This document shows, piece after piece, positions 7,257 through 17,253 of a stretch of 64,000 bases of DNA. The number at the start of each line of letters is the position of its first letter. The first letter of the stretch is position 1. Source of the stretch: Nitrobacter winogradskyi Nb-255 (GTDB taxonomy: Bacteria > Pseudomonadota > Alphaproteobacteria > Rhizobiales > Xanthobacteraceae). Where the stretch lies: positions 310,001-374,000 of the forward strand of contig NC_007406.1 in assembly GCF_000012725.1 (NCBI RefSeq), read 5' to 3'. The notes beneath the pieces are model-generated. The model made no database searches, was not told the DNA's origin, and saw only the letters and a program-made list of their open reading frames with translations. The position numbers were made by a program, and so were the translations under genes.

Positions 7257-10200
7257 TCAGCCCGCCCGCGCCGTGGTCTTGCGAAGCCGCAGATGGACCG
7301 CGCACTGGCAGCCCGGCGGATGATTGGCGACGTCGGCGGAGGCGTCGTTGGCGGGCGCGGGGACCGGCGTCGTTGCGGGCTTTCCGGAAGCATCCTGACC
7401 CGGAATGTAGTTGAGGATCGACGCCAGCCAGCGCTCGATCTCGGCGACCTCCATCCCTTTGCGCGCGGCATAGTCCTCGACCTGATCGCGCTCGATCTTG
7501 CCGACACCGAAATACTGACTCTCGGGATGGCTGTAATAGAGACCGGAGACCGAGGACCCCGGCCACATCGCAAAGCTCTCGGTCAGTTCGACGCCGGTCG
7601 CGCGCGTCGCGTCCAGCAGGCGGAACAGCGTGGCCTTCTCGGTATGGTCGGGCTGCGCCGGATAACCGGGTGCGGGGCGGATGCCGACATACTCTTCCCG
7701 GATGAGCTGATCGTTGGTCAACGCCTCATCCGGCGCGTAGCCCCAGAATTCCGTTCGCACGCGCTGATGCATCCGTTCCGCGAAGGCTTCCGCGAGGCGG
7801 TCGGCCAGCGCCTTCACCAGAATGGATGAATAGTCGTCATTGGCGTTCTTGAAGCGCGCCGCGATTTCATCCTCGCCGAGCCCGGCGGTGACGGCGAAAC
7901 CGCCGATATAGTCGGCGATGCCGGTCTCCTTCGGCGCGATGAAGTCCGCCAGCGCGGCGTTGTGACGGCCCTCGCGCTTTTCAAGTTGCTGGCGCAGGGT
8001 GTGATAGGTCGCGATCTGCGTGGTGCGGCTTTCGTCGCTATAGACGGCGATATCGTCGCCGATGCGGTTGGCGGGCCAGAAGCCGATCACGCTAGAGGCG
8101 GTGAACCATTTCTCCTTGACGATCCGATCCAGCATCTTTCGCGCGTCGTCATAGAGGGCGCGGGCGGTTTCGCCCACCACCTTGTCGTCAAGGATCGCCG
8201 GAAAGCGTCCCGCCAACTCCCACACCTGGAAGAACGGGGTCCAGTCGATCACCTCCACCAGTTCCTCCAGCGGATAGTCGGCGAAGGCCTTGGTTCCGAG
8301 AAATGTCGGCTTGACCGGGCGGTAGCTGCTCCAGTCGATCGGCACCGCGTTGGCGCGGGCGGCCGCGAGCGGCAGCCGTTTCTTGTCCTGCTGGGCGCGG
8401 AAATGCGCCGCGGAAATCTTGGCGTATTCGGCGCGCACGCCGGCCGCGTAAGCCTCCCGCCGCTCCGGCGACATCAGCGAGGCGACGACGCCGACGGCGC
8501 GGCTGGCGTCATTGACATGGATCACCGGACCATTGCGATAGTTGGGATCGATCTTCACGGCGGTATGGACGCGGCTGGTGGTCGCGCCGCCGATCAGGAG
8601 CGGCAGGTTGAGCCCCTGACGCTCAAGCTCCGCCGCGAAATAGCCCATCTCGTCCAGCGACGGCGTGATCAGGCCGGAGAGGCCGACGATATCGGCTTTC
8701 TCAGCCTTCGCCGTCTCGATGATCTTGGCGGCCGGCACCATCACGCCGAGGTCGATCACCTCGTAGTTGTTGCACTGAAGCACGATGCCGACGATGTTCT
8801 TGCCGATATCGTGGACGTCGCCCTTGACGGTGGCGAGCAGGATCTTGCCGGCGGAGGTGCTGCCCGCGCCCTCGATGCCGGCGGCCTGATTGCGCGCCTT
8901 TTCCTCTTCCATGAACGGCATCAGATAAGCGACCGCGTGCTTCATCACCCGCGCCGACTTCACCACCTGCGGCAAGAACATCTTGCCGTCGCCGAACAGG
9001 TCGCCGACCACGTTCATGCCGGCCATCAGCGGTCCTTCGATCACCGACAGCGGACGATCGGCCGACTTCCGCGCTTCCTCGGTGTCCTGTTCGATATATT
9101 CGGTGATGCCGTTGACCAGCGCGTGGCTTAAGCGTTTCTCCACCGGCCATTCGCGCCAGGAGAGGTCGGCCTCCTTGGCCTGCTTGCCTTGCCCGCGGAA
9201 TTTTTCCGCGAGATTGAGCAGCCGTTCGCCCGCGTCGGGATCGCGGTTGAGGACCACATCCTCACAAACCTGCCGAAGCTCCGGATCGATGTCGTCATAG
9301 ATGACCATCTGCCCGGCATTGACGATTCCTAGGTCCATGCCGGCCTTGATGGCGTGATAGAGGAACACCGAGTGCATCGCCTCGCGCACCGGCTCGTTGC
9401 CGCGGAACGAGAACGACAGGTTGGAGACGCCGCCCGAGATGTGCGCGTGCGGCAGGTTCTGGCGGATCCAGCGCGTCGCCTCGATGAAATCGACGCCGTA
9501 GTTGTTGTGCTCCTCGAGACCCGTCGCGATGGCGAAGATGTTCGGGTCGAAGATGATGTCTTCCGGCGGAAAGCCGACCTGTTCGACGAGGATGTCGTAG
9601 GCGCGCTTGCAGATTTCCATCTTGCGCTGGCAGGTATCGGCCTGCCCTTGCTCGTCGAACGCCATCACCACGACGGCCGCGCCGTGGCGGCGGGCGATCC
9701 GCGCCTCGTGCAGAAACTTCTCCTCGCCTTCCTTGAGCGAGATCGAGTTCACCACCGGCTTGCCCTGCAGGCATTTCAGCCCGGCCTCGATCACGGAGAA
9801 CTTGGAGGAGTCGACCATCACGGGCACGCGCGCGATGTCCGGCTCCGCCGCGATCAGGTTGAGGAAGGTGACCATCGCCGCTTCCGAATCCAGCAGGCCT
9901 TCGTCCATGTTGACGTCGATGATCTGGGCGCCGTTCTCGACCTGGTTGCGCGCCACGTCGAGGGCGGCGGCATAGTCCCCGGCCTTGATCAGGTTGCGGA
10001 ATTTGGCTGAGCCCGTGACGTTGGTGCGCTCGCCGACATTGACGAAGGGAATGTCGGAGGTCAGCGAGAACGGCTCCAGCCCCGACAGCCGCAACCGCGG
10101 CTCGATCACCGGCACGACGCGCGGCTTGTGCGGCGCGACGGCTGCCGCGATCGCCGCGATATGATCCGGCGTGGTGCCGCAGCAACCGCCGACGACGTTG

Positions 10201-11129
10201 ACGAGGCCGGCCTGCGCGAACTCGCCGATCAGCCGCGCCATGTAATCGGGGCTTTCGTCGTACTCGCCGAACTCGTTGGGCAGGCCCGCGTTCGGATAGG
10301 CGCATACCAGCGTATCGGCGACGCGGCCGATCTCGGCGACGTGCGCGCGCAGGTCTTCGGCGCCGAGCGCGCAGTTGAAGCCGATGGTGATCGGCCCCGC
10401 GTGCCGCACCGAGTGCCAGAACGCCTCGGGCAACTGGCCTGACAGCAGGCGGCCGGACTTGTCGGTGATGGTTCCCGAGACCATTACCGGAATGTCGATA
10501 CCGCGCTGTTCGCCGATTTCGGCGATGGCGTACAGCGCCGCCTTGGCGTTCAGCGTGTCGAAGATGGTTTCGACCAGCAGCAGATCGGCGCCGCCGTCGA
10601 GCAGGCCGTTGATCTGTTCGCCATAGGACTTGCGCAGGTCGTCGAAGGTCACCGCCCGGTATCCGGGGTTCGCGACGTCCGGCGAGATCGACGCGGTGCG
10701 GTTGGTCGGGCCGATGGCGCCGACGACGAAGCGCGGCTTGCCGTCCTCGGCGCTGACTTTCTCCGCGGCCGAGCGCGCGAGCTTCGCGCCCTCGCGATTG
10801 AGTTCGTACACGAGATCCGACATATCATAGTCGGCCTGCGCGATCGAGGTCGATGAAAACGTGTTGGTGGCGACGAGGTCGGCGCCGGCGCGCAGGTATT
10901 GCGCGTGGATGTCCTCGATCGCTTGCGGCTGGGTGAGGATGAGAAGGTCGTTGTTGCCGCGCACGTCGCGGTGAAAATTCTTGAACCGCTCGCCGCGGAA
11001 TGCGGCTTCGTCGAATCCCCGATTCTGGATCATGGTGCCCATGGCGCCGTCGAGCACCAGAATGCGTTCGCGAGCGAGGGCGCGGAATTTGTCGGCGATG
11101 GTGTTCGAACTTTTTGTCACGCGTGTCAT
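7257..11129 (-). CDS. metH: Cobalamin-dependent methionine synthase
   Basis: 1290 residues with all four modules. The homocysteine module has DGAMGTM and zinc ligands Cys253 (NCALGA), Cys316 and Cys317 (GGCCGTT). The folate module includes [11 protein letters not shown]. The B12 module has the cobalt-ligand motif D771-x-H773-x-x-G776 (GDVHDIGKN) and GLSGLITPS. The C-terminal AdoMet reactivation domain includes [12 protein letters not shown]. It transfers the methyl group of 5-methyl-THF to homocysteine. metF lies 60 bp upstream on the same strand, so the two consecutive steps are probably co-transcribed. No cobalamin or SAM riboswitch was recognised upstream. Confidence 0.98.
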   Translation of the reverse strand: MTRVTKSSNTIADKFRALARERILVLDGAMGTMIQNRGFDEAAFRGERFKNFHRDVRGNNDLLILTQPQAIEDIHAQYLRAGADLVATNTFSSTSIAQADYDMSDLVYELNREGAKLARSAAEKVSAEDGKPRFVVGAIGPTNRTASISPDVANPGYRAVTFDDLRKSYGEQINGLLDGGADLLLVETIFDTLNAKAALYAIAEIGEQRGIDIPVMVSGTITDKSGRLLSGQLPEAFWHSVRHAGPITIGFNCALGAEDLRAHVAEIGRVADTLVCAYPNAGLPNEFGEYDESPDYMARLIGEFAQAGLVNVVGGCCGTTPDHIAAIAAAVAPHKPRVVPVIEPRLRLSGLEPFSLTSDIPFVNVGERTNVTGSAKFRNLIKAGDYAAALDVARNQVENGAQIIDVNMDEGLLDSEAAMVTFLNLIAAEPDIARVPVMVDSSKFSVIEAGLKCLQGKPVVNSISLKEGEEKFLHEARIARRHGAAVVVMAFDEQGQADTCQRKMEICKRAYDILVEQVGFPPEDIIFDPNIFAIATGLEEHNNYGVDFIEATRWIRQNLPHAHISGGVSNLSFSFRGNEPVREAMHSVFLYHAIKAGMDLGIVNAGQMVIYDDIDPELRQVCEDVVLNRDPDAGERLLNLAEKFRGQGKQAKEADLSWREWPVEKRLSHALVNGITEYIEQDTEEARKSADRPLSVIEGPLMAGMNVVGDLFGDGKMFLPQVVKSARVMKHAVAYLMPFMEEEKARNQAAGIEGAGSTSAGKILLATVKGDVHDIGKNIVGIVLQCNNYEVIDLGVMVPAAKIIETAKAEKADIVGLSGLITPSLDEMGYFAAELERQGLNLPLLIGGATTSRVHTAVKIDPNYRNGPVIHVNDASRAVGVVASLMSPERREAYAAGVRAEYAKISAAHFRAQQDKKRLPLAAARANAVPIDWSSYRPVKPTFLGTKAFADYPLEELVEVIDWTPFFQVWELAGRFPAILDDKVVGETARALYDDARKMLDRIVKEKWFTASSVIGFWPANRIGDDIAVYSDESRTTQIATYHTLRQQLEKREGRHNAALADFIAPKETGIADYIGGFAVTAGLGEDEIAARFKNANDDYSSILVKALADRLAEAFAERMHQRVRTEFWGYAPDEALTNDQLIREEYVGIRPAPGYPAQPDHTEKATLFRLLDATRATGVELTESFAMWPGSSVSGLYYSHPESQYFGVGKIERDQVEDYAARKGMEVAEIERWLASILNYIPGQDASGKPATTPVPAPANDASADVANHPPGCQCAVHLRLRKTTARAG

Positions 11130-11189
11130 CCTGCGATCGTCACGCCCGCGGTTGTCGCGAGCAACTGTGGCTTGGGCGGAGGATCAAGA

Positions 11190-12104
11190 TTACGCCGCCT
11201 TCTGGGCGGCGTCGGGTCGGATGCCGAGCAGATGGCAGATCGCGAACACCAGGTCGGCGCGGTTCATGGTGTAGAAGTGAAATGTATCGACGCCTCGCTT
11301 GGCGAGCTTCTGAACCTGCCCGGCCGCGACCGTCGCCGCGATCAGCTTGCGCGTTTCCGGATCCTCATCGAGGCCTTCGAATTTTTCGGCGAGCCAGGCC
11401 GGAACCGTGGTGCCCGCCTTGGTCACGAAGGCCCTCGCCTGCTTGAAATTATGCATCGGCATGATGCCAGGCACGATCGGAATATCGATGCCGCGCGCGC
11501 GGACGCGATCGAGATAGCGAAGATAGAGGTTGTTGTCGAAAAAGACCTGGGTGATGGCGCGGGTCGCGCCGGCATCGACCTTGGCCTTGAGCACGTCGAT
11601 GTCGGTATCGATGTCGGGGCTTTCGGGATGCTTCTCCGGATAGGCCGAGACGGAAATCTCGATGTCGCCATGCCGCCGCTTGATGCCGGCGACGAGGTCG
11701 GCGGACGTGCGATAGCCTTCGGGGTGGGTGCTGTAGGCCGTGCCGATGCCACCCGGAGGATCTCCGCGAAGCGCAACGATATGGCGGACGCCGATGTCGC
11801 GATAGCGGCTCACGATCTCGTCGATTTCTCCGCGCGGCGCGCCGACGCAGGTGAGATGCGCGGCGGGACGAAGCCGGGTATCCGACAGGATGCGCGCGAT
11901 GGTCGAATGGGTGCGCTCGCGGGTCGAGCCGCCGGCCCCGTAAGTCACGGAGACAAAGCTCGGATCGAGAGGCGCGAGGCGGGTAATGGTGCCCCAAAGA
12001 TTGCGCTCCATCTCCTCGGTCTTGGGCGGAAAGAACTCGAACGAAATCGTGGGTCTTTTTCGCGCACCGAGGCCGTCATGAGCCGGAGCGAAAGCGTCTG
12101 TCAT
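11190..12104 (-). CDS. metF: 5,10-methylenetetrahydrofolate reductase
   Basis: 304 residues. The N-terminal signature is SFEFFPPKTEEME, followed by SVTYGAGGSTRERT, HLTCVG, LRGDPPGG and SAYPEKHPES, giving the FAD-binding barrel of MetF. It makes 5-methyl-THF, the substrate of MetH encoded directly downstream. The start at 12104 gives a family-length N-terminus; an open frame continues 43 codons upstream but reads unlike any MetF. Unlike some relatives, no ArsR-like regulator gene precedes it here. Confidence 0.96.
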   Translation of the reverse strand: MTDAFAPAHDGLGARKRPTISFEFFPPKTEEMERNLWGTITRLAPLDPSFVSVTYGAGGSTRERTHSTIARILSDTRLRPAAHLTCVGAPRGEIDEIVSRYRDIGVRHIVALRGDPPGGIGTAYSTHPEGYRTSADLVAGIKRRHGDIEISVSAYPEKHPESPDIDTDIDVLKAKVDAGATRAITQVFFDNNLYLRYLDRVRARGIDIPIVPGIMPMHNFKQARAFVTKAGTTVPAWLAEKFEGLDEDPETRKLIAATVAAGQVQKLAKRGVDTFHFYTMNRADLVFAICHLLGIRPDAAQKAA

Positions 12105-12431
12105 GGCTCGAAAAACTCCACTGCATCTGTCGCGTCGTGCCCGCGTCACGGCTGTCGGCCGAGAAACGCCGGGAGTCGGCCCTGCCATTCGCGGCACGGC
12201 GTTCCCACCAGCGTAGCCCATTATTAGCCGCACCTAAGATGGGAAGTAGCCCACCATCCTCACAAATATGGATAACGGCGTCCGTATGTGCCGCACGGTG
12301 GGCGGCTGCAAGGCGAATACTACATTGAATTGTTTAATAAAAATAACTTTTTGGCGTTGGGATATCAAATTTGAAACGGCTTTTGTGCAATTCTGCCCAA
12401 CACAAAAGGCGGCGAAACGCCCGAAACTTGA
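12105..12431. promoter_or_regulatory. Non-coding region upstream of metF with an AT-rich core
   Basis: About 330 bases between the pheA stop and metF start. The stretch 12310-12380 is strikingly AT-rich for this genome (tttaataaaaataacttttt) and is the likely promoter zone of metF-metH. No riboswitch fold was recognised and no gene is supported. Confidence 0.4.
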
Positions 12432-13292
12432 TCAATCCGCCCGTTCGCGGAACGTCGCGCGGAACGGATGAGCCGGATAAACGCCCACGATGCGAAGCTC
12501 TTTTGAAAAGAACTTCAACTCCTCCAGCGCGAATGCGAGGCCGCGATCGTTCGGGTGGCCTTCGACATCCGCATAGAACTGGGTGGCGAGGAAATTGCCA
12601 TCGACCATGTAGCTTTCGAGCTTGGTCATGTTGACGCTGTTGGTGGCGAAGCCTCCCATCGCTTTATAGAGCGCGGCTGGCAGGTTGCGCACCTGGAAGA
12701 TGAAACTGGTGACCAGCGGCCCGGATCCCTGCCGGGCCCAGTCGGCCTCTCGCGCAAGCACCACGAAACGCGTGGTGTTGTGATCCTCGTCCTCGACGTT
12801 CTCGGCAAGAATATCGAGATGATGGATTTGCGAGGCCAGACGCGAGGCGAGCGCCGCGCAGCTCGTGTCGCCGCGTTCGGCGACAAGACGGGCGGCCCCG
12901 GCGGTATCGCCCGAGACGATCGGCCGGATGCCAAGCTTGCGGATGATGCGGCGGCATTGCCCGAGGGCGTGAACGTGACTTTCGACGGTCTTGATATCCG
13001 CGAGCCTTGCGCCGCGCGGCGCCATCAGCTGATGGCGGACCGGCAGGAAGTATTCGCCGACGATGAACAGCCCGGATTGCGGTAGCAGGTGATGAATGTC
13101 GGCGACCCGGCCGGCTACCGAATTCTCGATCGGGATCATGCCGAGATCGGCTTCGCCCGACGTGATCGCGGCGAGGGCGTCCTCGAAGGTCGCGCAGGGT
13201 AGCGGTTCGGCATCGGGATAGGCTTCCGCGATGGCGATATGGGAGTTCGCGCCGGGCTCGCCCTGGAATACGATCTTCATGGTCCTGGTCAT
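12432..13292 (-). CDS. pheA: Prephenate dehydratase
   Basis: 286 residues, the stand-alone (no chorismate mutase) type usual in alphaproteobacteria. It converts prephenate to phenylpyruvate for phenylalanine synthesis. Visible features are FQGEPGANSHIA at the start, PIENSVAGRV (54-63), the catalytic T-R-F at 174-176 (NTTRF), and a C-terminal ACT domain with MTKLESYM that normally binds phenylalanine for feedback control. It begins 11 bases after the kdsB stop, so the two genes form an operon. A start four codons later (13280) is also possible. Confidence 0.95.
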   Translation of the reverse strand: MTRTMKIVFQGEPGANSHIAIAEAYPDAEPLPCATFEDALAAITSGEADLGMIPIENSVAGRVADIHHLLPQSGLFIVGEYFLPVRHQLMAPRGARLADIKTVESHVHALGQCRRIIRKLGIRPIVSGDTAGAARLVAERGDTSCAALASRLASQIHHLDILAENVEDEDHNTTRFVVLAREADWARQGSGPLVTSFIFQVRNLPAALYKAMGGFATNSVNMTKLESYMVDGNFLATQFYADVEGHPNDRGLAFALEELKFFSKELRIVGVYPAHPFRATFRERAD

Positions 13293-13303
13293 CAGCTGTT
13301 CTA

Positions 13304-14068
13304 TCAGCGCGCCGGATGTTCGCCAGAGGCTGAACAGGCGATGATCTGGCGGGCGGTTTCGAGGTCGGTCGCGGTATCGACGCCACGCGGCACGTCGTCC
13401 ACGATCATGATGTCAATCCGCATTCCGCCTTCCAGCGCCCGCAATTGCTCAAGCCGTTCCTGTTGCTCGAGAGGCGAGGGCGGCAGCTCGATAAAGCGTT
13501 GCAAGGCCTCGCGGCGATACGCGTAAAGCCCGACATGGTGATAGCGCGGGCCCTCGCCATGCGGGGCGGTGGCGCGGGTGAAATAAAGCGCGCGCAGCCG
13601 CCGCGGGCCGATCGGGGATCCGACAGCCTTGACCACGTTCGGGTTGGCGGCTTCCTCTTCCGTATGGATTTCGGCGGCCAGCGTCGCGATATCGACCGCG
13701 TTATCGGCCAGCGGCTGGAGCACCTCGCGGATCGTGCCCGGACGGATGGTCGGGAAGTCGCCCTGGAGGTTGACGACCGTATCGATCCGTCCTTCGGGAT
13801 CCAGTTTGCCCAGCGCCTCGAAAACGCGGTCGGACCCGGAGGGATGATCGGCGCGCGTCATGATGGCCTCGCCGCCATGGGCCGTCACGGCGGTCGCGAT
13901 GTCGGACGTGTCGGTGGCGACGGCGACGCGCCCGATGCCGGCGGCCTCGGCCCGCCGCAGGACATGGACGATCATCGGCAGGCCGCCGATATCCAGCAAT
14001 GGCTTGCCTGGAAGTCGGGTCGCCGCCATGCGGGCAGGTATCAGCACGAGGGTGCGGTTCTCGGTCAT
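13304..14068 (-). CDS. kdsB: 3-deoxy-manno-octulosonate cytidylyltransferase
   Basis: 254 residues. [21 protein letters not shown] at the N-terminus is the nucleotide-binding signature, followed by [19 protein letters not shown] and VNLQGDFP. The enzyme activates Kdo as CMP-Kdo for lipopolysaccharide inner-core synthesis. It is the first gene of a two-gene unit with pheA, a pairing also common in related genera. It is divergent from cycM across about 190 bp that must hold both promoters. Confidence 0.95.
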   Translation of the reverse strand: MTENRTLVLIPARMAATRLPGKPLLDIGGLPMIVHVLRRAEAAGIGRVAVATDTSDIATAVTAHGGEAIMTRADHPSGSDRVFEALGKLDPEGRIDTVVNLQGDFPTIRPGTIREVLQPLADNAVDIATLAAEIHTEEEAANPNVVKAVGSPIGPRRLRALYFTRATAPHGEGPRYHHVGLYAYRREALQRFIELPPSPLEQQERLEQLRALEGGMRIDIMIVDDVPRGVDTATDLETARQIIACSASGEHPAR

Positions 14069-14261
14069 CGATCGGGGAAGATACGGAATTGGCGCAGGTT
14101 CTTAGAATCTGCGGCATTTATACGGGTTGTCAGACCGGCGGCAAACCGTTATCTCGTTCTGCCGCCTCCGCGAGGACGTCTCGGCGGCGTTTCCGTGGTC
14201 GTTCAGCCGGCCGTGCGGTCGACTTTCGAGCGTGGAGCCTTGCCGCGAATGGACTCCCTCG

Positions 14262-14819
14262 ATGATCAATAAATTTATTGGTGCGGTTCTGGGCACCTGC
14301 CTCGTTTTGCTGGTCATGAATTTAATCGCGCGGGCGGTTTTCGCGCCGGCCGTGCCGGCGAAGCCGGGCTATAAAATCGACGTCAAGGAAGAGCCGGCGG
14401 CCGTTCAGAAGGACGACAAGCCGGTGGCCGCGAGCAAGGCTGCGGCCGCAAGTAAGGAAGCCGACGTCGCGGCGGCGGTGTCGCTGGGGAAGAGGCTGCA
14501 AGCCGCTTCGGCCGAGAACGGCGCTGTCGTCGCCAAGAAATGCGCCGCCTGCCATACCTTCGAGAAGGGCGGACCGAACCGCGTCGGCCCTAATCTTTAC
14601 GGCATCGTCGGCGAGCCGCGCGGCCAGGGTCATGACTTCAATTTCTCGGCGGCCATGAAGGCCAAGGGCGGCACCTGGACGCTCGATGAACTGGACAAGT
14701 TTCTGGCCAACCCGAAGGAATACATTCCGGGGACGGCGATGTCTTTTGTCGGCGTTCCGAAGGACAGCGACCGTGCCGACCTCATTGCCTATCTGCGCAA
14801 GAATTCCGACAAGCCATAG
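14262..14819 (+). CDS. cycM: Membrane-anchored cytochrome c (CycM type)
   Basis: 185 residues, nearly the length of Bradyrhizobium CycM (184). An uncleaved N-terminal membrane anchor (about 4-29) is followed by an Ala/Lys linker (45-70) and a class I cytochrome c domain. Haem is bound at C94-A-A-C97-H98; the distal ligand is probably M160 in GTAMSFVG. CycM carries electrons from the bc1 complex to the aa3 oxidase at the periplasmic face. The ATG at 14262 gives the anchor right after the start. Haem attachment needs the Ccm system, most of which is encoded at 45.6-48.6 kb. Confidence 0.92.
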   Translation: MINKFIGAVLGTCLVLLVMNLIARAVFAPAVPAKPGYKIDVKEEPAAVQKDDKPVAASKAAAASKEADVAAAVSLGKRLQAASAENGAVVAKKCAACHTFEKGGPNRVGPNLYGIVGEPRGQGHDFNFSAAMKAKGGTWTLDELDKFLANPKEYIPGTAMSFVGVPKDSDRADLIAYLRKNSDKP

Positions 14820-14919
14820 AGCCTCGCTTTCGATGGAATCAGAAGCGAGGCTCTATGATCTTGTTTTGACGCGTTTTCTTCACGCGAACCGGTTTCCACT
14901 TCGCTCGAAAACGCTATAG
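14818..14919. repeat. Dispersed palindromic repeat, family A, complete copy
   Basis: The GAGCC half (agagcctcgctt / aagcgaggctct stem) overlaps the last base of cycM. It is followed by the gcgttttcttcacgcgaa ... ttcgctcgaaaacgc half, itself an inverted repeat. It is placed to act as the cycM terminator. Confidence 0.8.
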
Positions 14920-14924
14920 CCGCT

Positions 14925-15207
14925 GCCGTGTAGTCGCGCTGCATGGCGTCGCCAACAGTTGGCGGGAGTTTCCAGAGCCGCTCATTTTGTCGTCTACCCA
15001 CGCTTGACTGGTGGGTTTCGCCGCACAAGTTCGAGAGGTGGGGTGGCGTCATCCCTGAAAACCGACATAATCCGCCGAAACACTGCGCGCCTGAAGTTGC
15101 GCCCGGAGCGCGATCGGCTTCTTGCGTCGATTGCGCTTCCGGTGCGCTTCCAGATTGAATGTGGATGATCTCGCGCTGGCCGGTCCTGCTGAGGCGCATC
15201 CGGTACG
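14925..15207. other. Intergenic stretch without a recognisable gene
   Basis: About 280 bases between two repeat copies. Short open frames exist on both strands, but none has a good ribosome site, a recognisable product or convincing codon use. The ATG at 14943 opens 71 codons that look like chance. Confidence 0.5.
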
Positions 15208-15311
15208 GGAGCCTTTCCGCTTCTGATGGAATCGGAGGCGCGGCTCCATTATTCTGATCTGACGCGTGTTCTTCACGCGAACCGGTGCCCGCTTCGCTCG
15301 AAAACGCTATA
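15208..15311. repeat. Dispersed palindromic repeat, family A, complete copy
   Basis: Same two-part structure and orientation as the copy at 14818. It ends about 30 bases before the first solute-binding protein gene, so it lies in that gene's promoter or leader. Confidence 0.8.
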
Positions 15312-15343
15312 ACTCGCCCTGACAGTTCGCAGGAATATTCGCA

Positions 15344-17239
15344 TTGGCCTTCACACGACGACGACTTCTCCATGGCGGAGCCCTGATCGCAGCCGCCCCC
15401 GCAATCAAAGTCCTGACCGGCGCTTCCTCGATCCAGGCTGCTCATGCGCAGGCCGCACCGGCCGGCCTGAAATGGCGGCACGGACTTTCGCTGTTCGGCG
15501 AGGTGAAATATCCGGAAGGCTTCAAGCATTTCGATTACGTCAATCCGGACGCGCCCAAAGGCGGTCTGGTGCGGCAGATCGCGATCGGGACCTTCGACAA
15601 TTTCAACCCTGTCGTGTCGGGAGTGAAGGGTTCGATCGCATCGGAAGTGCGGCTGGTCTATGAAGCGTTGACGGCTCCCTCCCTGGACGAGGTTTCAACG
15701 GAATACGGCGCGCTGGCCGAGTCGGTCGCTTATCCCGATGATTTTTCCTTCGTGGTCTACCGGCTGCGGGCGGAGGCGAAGTGGCACGACGGCAAGCCGG
15801 TCACGCCCGACGACGTGATTTTCTCGCTCAACGTGCTGAAGAAGCATCATCCGTTCTATGGAGCCTATTACCGTCACATCACCAAGGTGGAGAAAACCGG
15901 CGAGCGGGACGTGACCTTCACCTTCGATGCGCCGGGCAACCGCGAACTGCCGCAGATCGTCGGGCAACTGATGGTGCTTCCGAAGCACTGGTGGGAAGGC
16001 ACCGATGATGCGGGCAGGAAGCGCGATATTTCCGCGACCACGCTGGAGCCGCCGCTCGGCAGCGGCCCCTACAGGATCAAGCGTTTCGACGCGGCGCGCT
16101 CGGTGACTCTCGAGCGGGTCAAGGATTACTGGGGCCGCGATCTCAATTTCAGTATCGGACACAACAATTTCGACGAGCTGCGCTATGAGTATTTCCGCGA
16201 CGGCACGGTCGCGCTGGAAGCCTTCAAAGGCGATCAGGTCGACTGGCGCACCGAAAACAGCGCCAAGAACTGGGCCACGGCTTACGATTTTCCGGCGGTG
16301 AAGGACGGCCGCGTCATTCTGGAGGAATTCCCCAATCGCAATGCCGGCGTGATGCAGGCGTTCGCTCTCAACATCCGCCGCGACAAGTTCAGGGATCCTC
16401 GCGTGCGGCGGGCGCTGAACTTTGCGTTCAATTTCGAGGAAATGAACAAGCAGCTGTTCTACGGTCAGTACAAGCGCATCAACAGCTATTTCGAGGGTAC
16501 CGAACTGGCGTCGAGCGGCCTGCCCGAGGGCAGGGAGCTTGAAATCCTTGAAACCGTTCGCGCCGAGGTGCCGGCCGAAGTGTTCACCACGCCTTACAGC
16601 AATCCGGTCGGCGGCAACCCCAAGGCGGTTCGCAACAATCTCCGCGAGGGCATGAAGCTCTTCAAGGAGGCGGGATTTGAGGTGCGCAACCACAAGCTGG
16701 TGGACGGAAAAACCGGCGCGCCGTTCGAACTGGAGTTATTGTCGGAAGCTCCAAGCACCGAGCGCATCATGCTGTTCTACAAGCCGTCGCTGGAGCGCAT
16801 GGGCATTACCGTCAGCGTTCGGACCGTCGATTCGACACAGTACGAGAATCGGATGAGAAGCTGGGACTTCGACGTCGTCGGCAATCTCTGGATCGAGTCG
16901 CTGTCACCCGGTAATGAGCAGAGGGAGTTCTGGGGTTCGCAGGCCGCGGACATGCCGGGCTCGCGCAACGTCGTCGGCATCAAGAATCCCGCCGTCGACA
17001 AGCTGATCGAGCGCGTGATCTTCGCGAAGGACCGCGCCGACCTCGTGGCAGCCACCAAGGCGCTCGACCGCGTGCTGTTATGGAATCACTACGTGGTGCC
17101 GCAATTCACCTATCCGTTCCATCGCACGGCCCGCTGGGATCGCTTTGGCCGGCCGGAAAAAATGCCGAAGTACGGCCTTTCCGCCTTTCCAACGCTGTGG
17201 TGGCATGATGCCGGCAAGGCGGCGGGCAAGCGATCTTGA
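15344..17239 (+). CDS. ABC peptide-import solute-binding protein (YejA-like), first copy
   Basis: 631 residues from a TTG start preceded by AGGA. The N-terminus is a Tat-type signal (RRRLLHGG, then a hydrophobic AAP-rich stretch ending AHAQA). The rest is a family 5 extracellular solute-binding protein with GLSLFGEVKYP, YVNPDAPKGG, KWHDGKPVTPDDV and PLGSGPYRIK. Homologues deliver oligopeptides, microcin C or murein peptides to YejBEF-type permeases. It is the first gene of a five-gene unit; the next gene starts 14 bases after its stop. Confidence 0.9.
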   Translation: MAFTRRRLLHGGALIAAAPAIKVLTGASSIQAAHAQAAPAGLKWRHGLSLFGEVKYPEGFKHFDYVNPDAPKGGLVRQIAIGTFDNFNPVVSGVKGSIASEVRLVYEALTAPSLDEVSTEYGALAESVAYPDDFSFVVYRLRAEAKWHDGKPVTPDDVIFSLNVLKKHHPFYGAYYRHITKVEKTGERDVTFTFDAPGNRELPQIVGQLMVLPKHWWEGTDDAGRKRDISATTLEPPLGSGPYRIKRFDAARSVTLERVKDYWGRDLNFSIGHNNFDELRYEYFRDGTVALEAFKGDQVDWRTENSAKNWATAYDFPAVKDGRVILEEFPNRNAGVMQAFALNIRRDKFRDPRVRRALNFAFNFEEMNKQLFYGQYKRINSYFEGTELASSGLPEGRELEILETVRAEVPAEVFTTPYSNPVGGNPKAVRNNLREGMKLFKEAGFEVRNHKLVDGKTGAPFELELLSEAPSTERIMLFYKPSLERMGITVSVRTVDSTQYENRMRSWDFDVVGNLWIESLSPGNEQREFWGSQAADMPGSRNVVGIKNPAVDKLIERVIFAKDRADLVAATKALDRVLLWNHYVVPQFTYPFHRTARWDRFGRPEKMPKYGLSAFPTLWWHDAGKAAGKRS

Positions 17240-17253
17240 GGAGCAGCGCAAGG

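Noticed and set aside
7962-9131. Plus-strand frame of 389 codons opposite metH
   Set aside because: A GC-rich shadow of metH; His/Asp/Arg-heavy composition and no motif.
12105-12330. Possible SAM, SAH or cobalamin riboswitch upstream of metF-metH
   Set aside because: None of the conserved core strings or stems of these riboswitches could be found on the minus strand.
14943-15158. 71-codon frame between two repeat copies
   Set aside because: No ribosome site, no recognisable protein, and composition rich in Ser, Pro and Cys as in chance frames.
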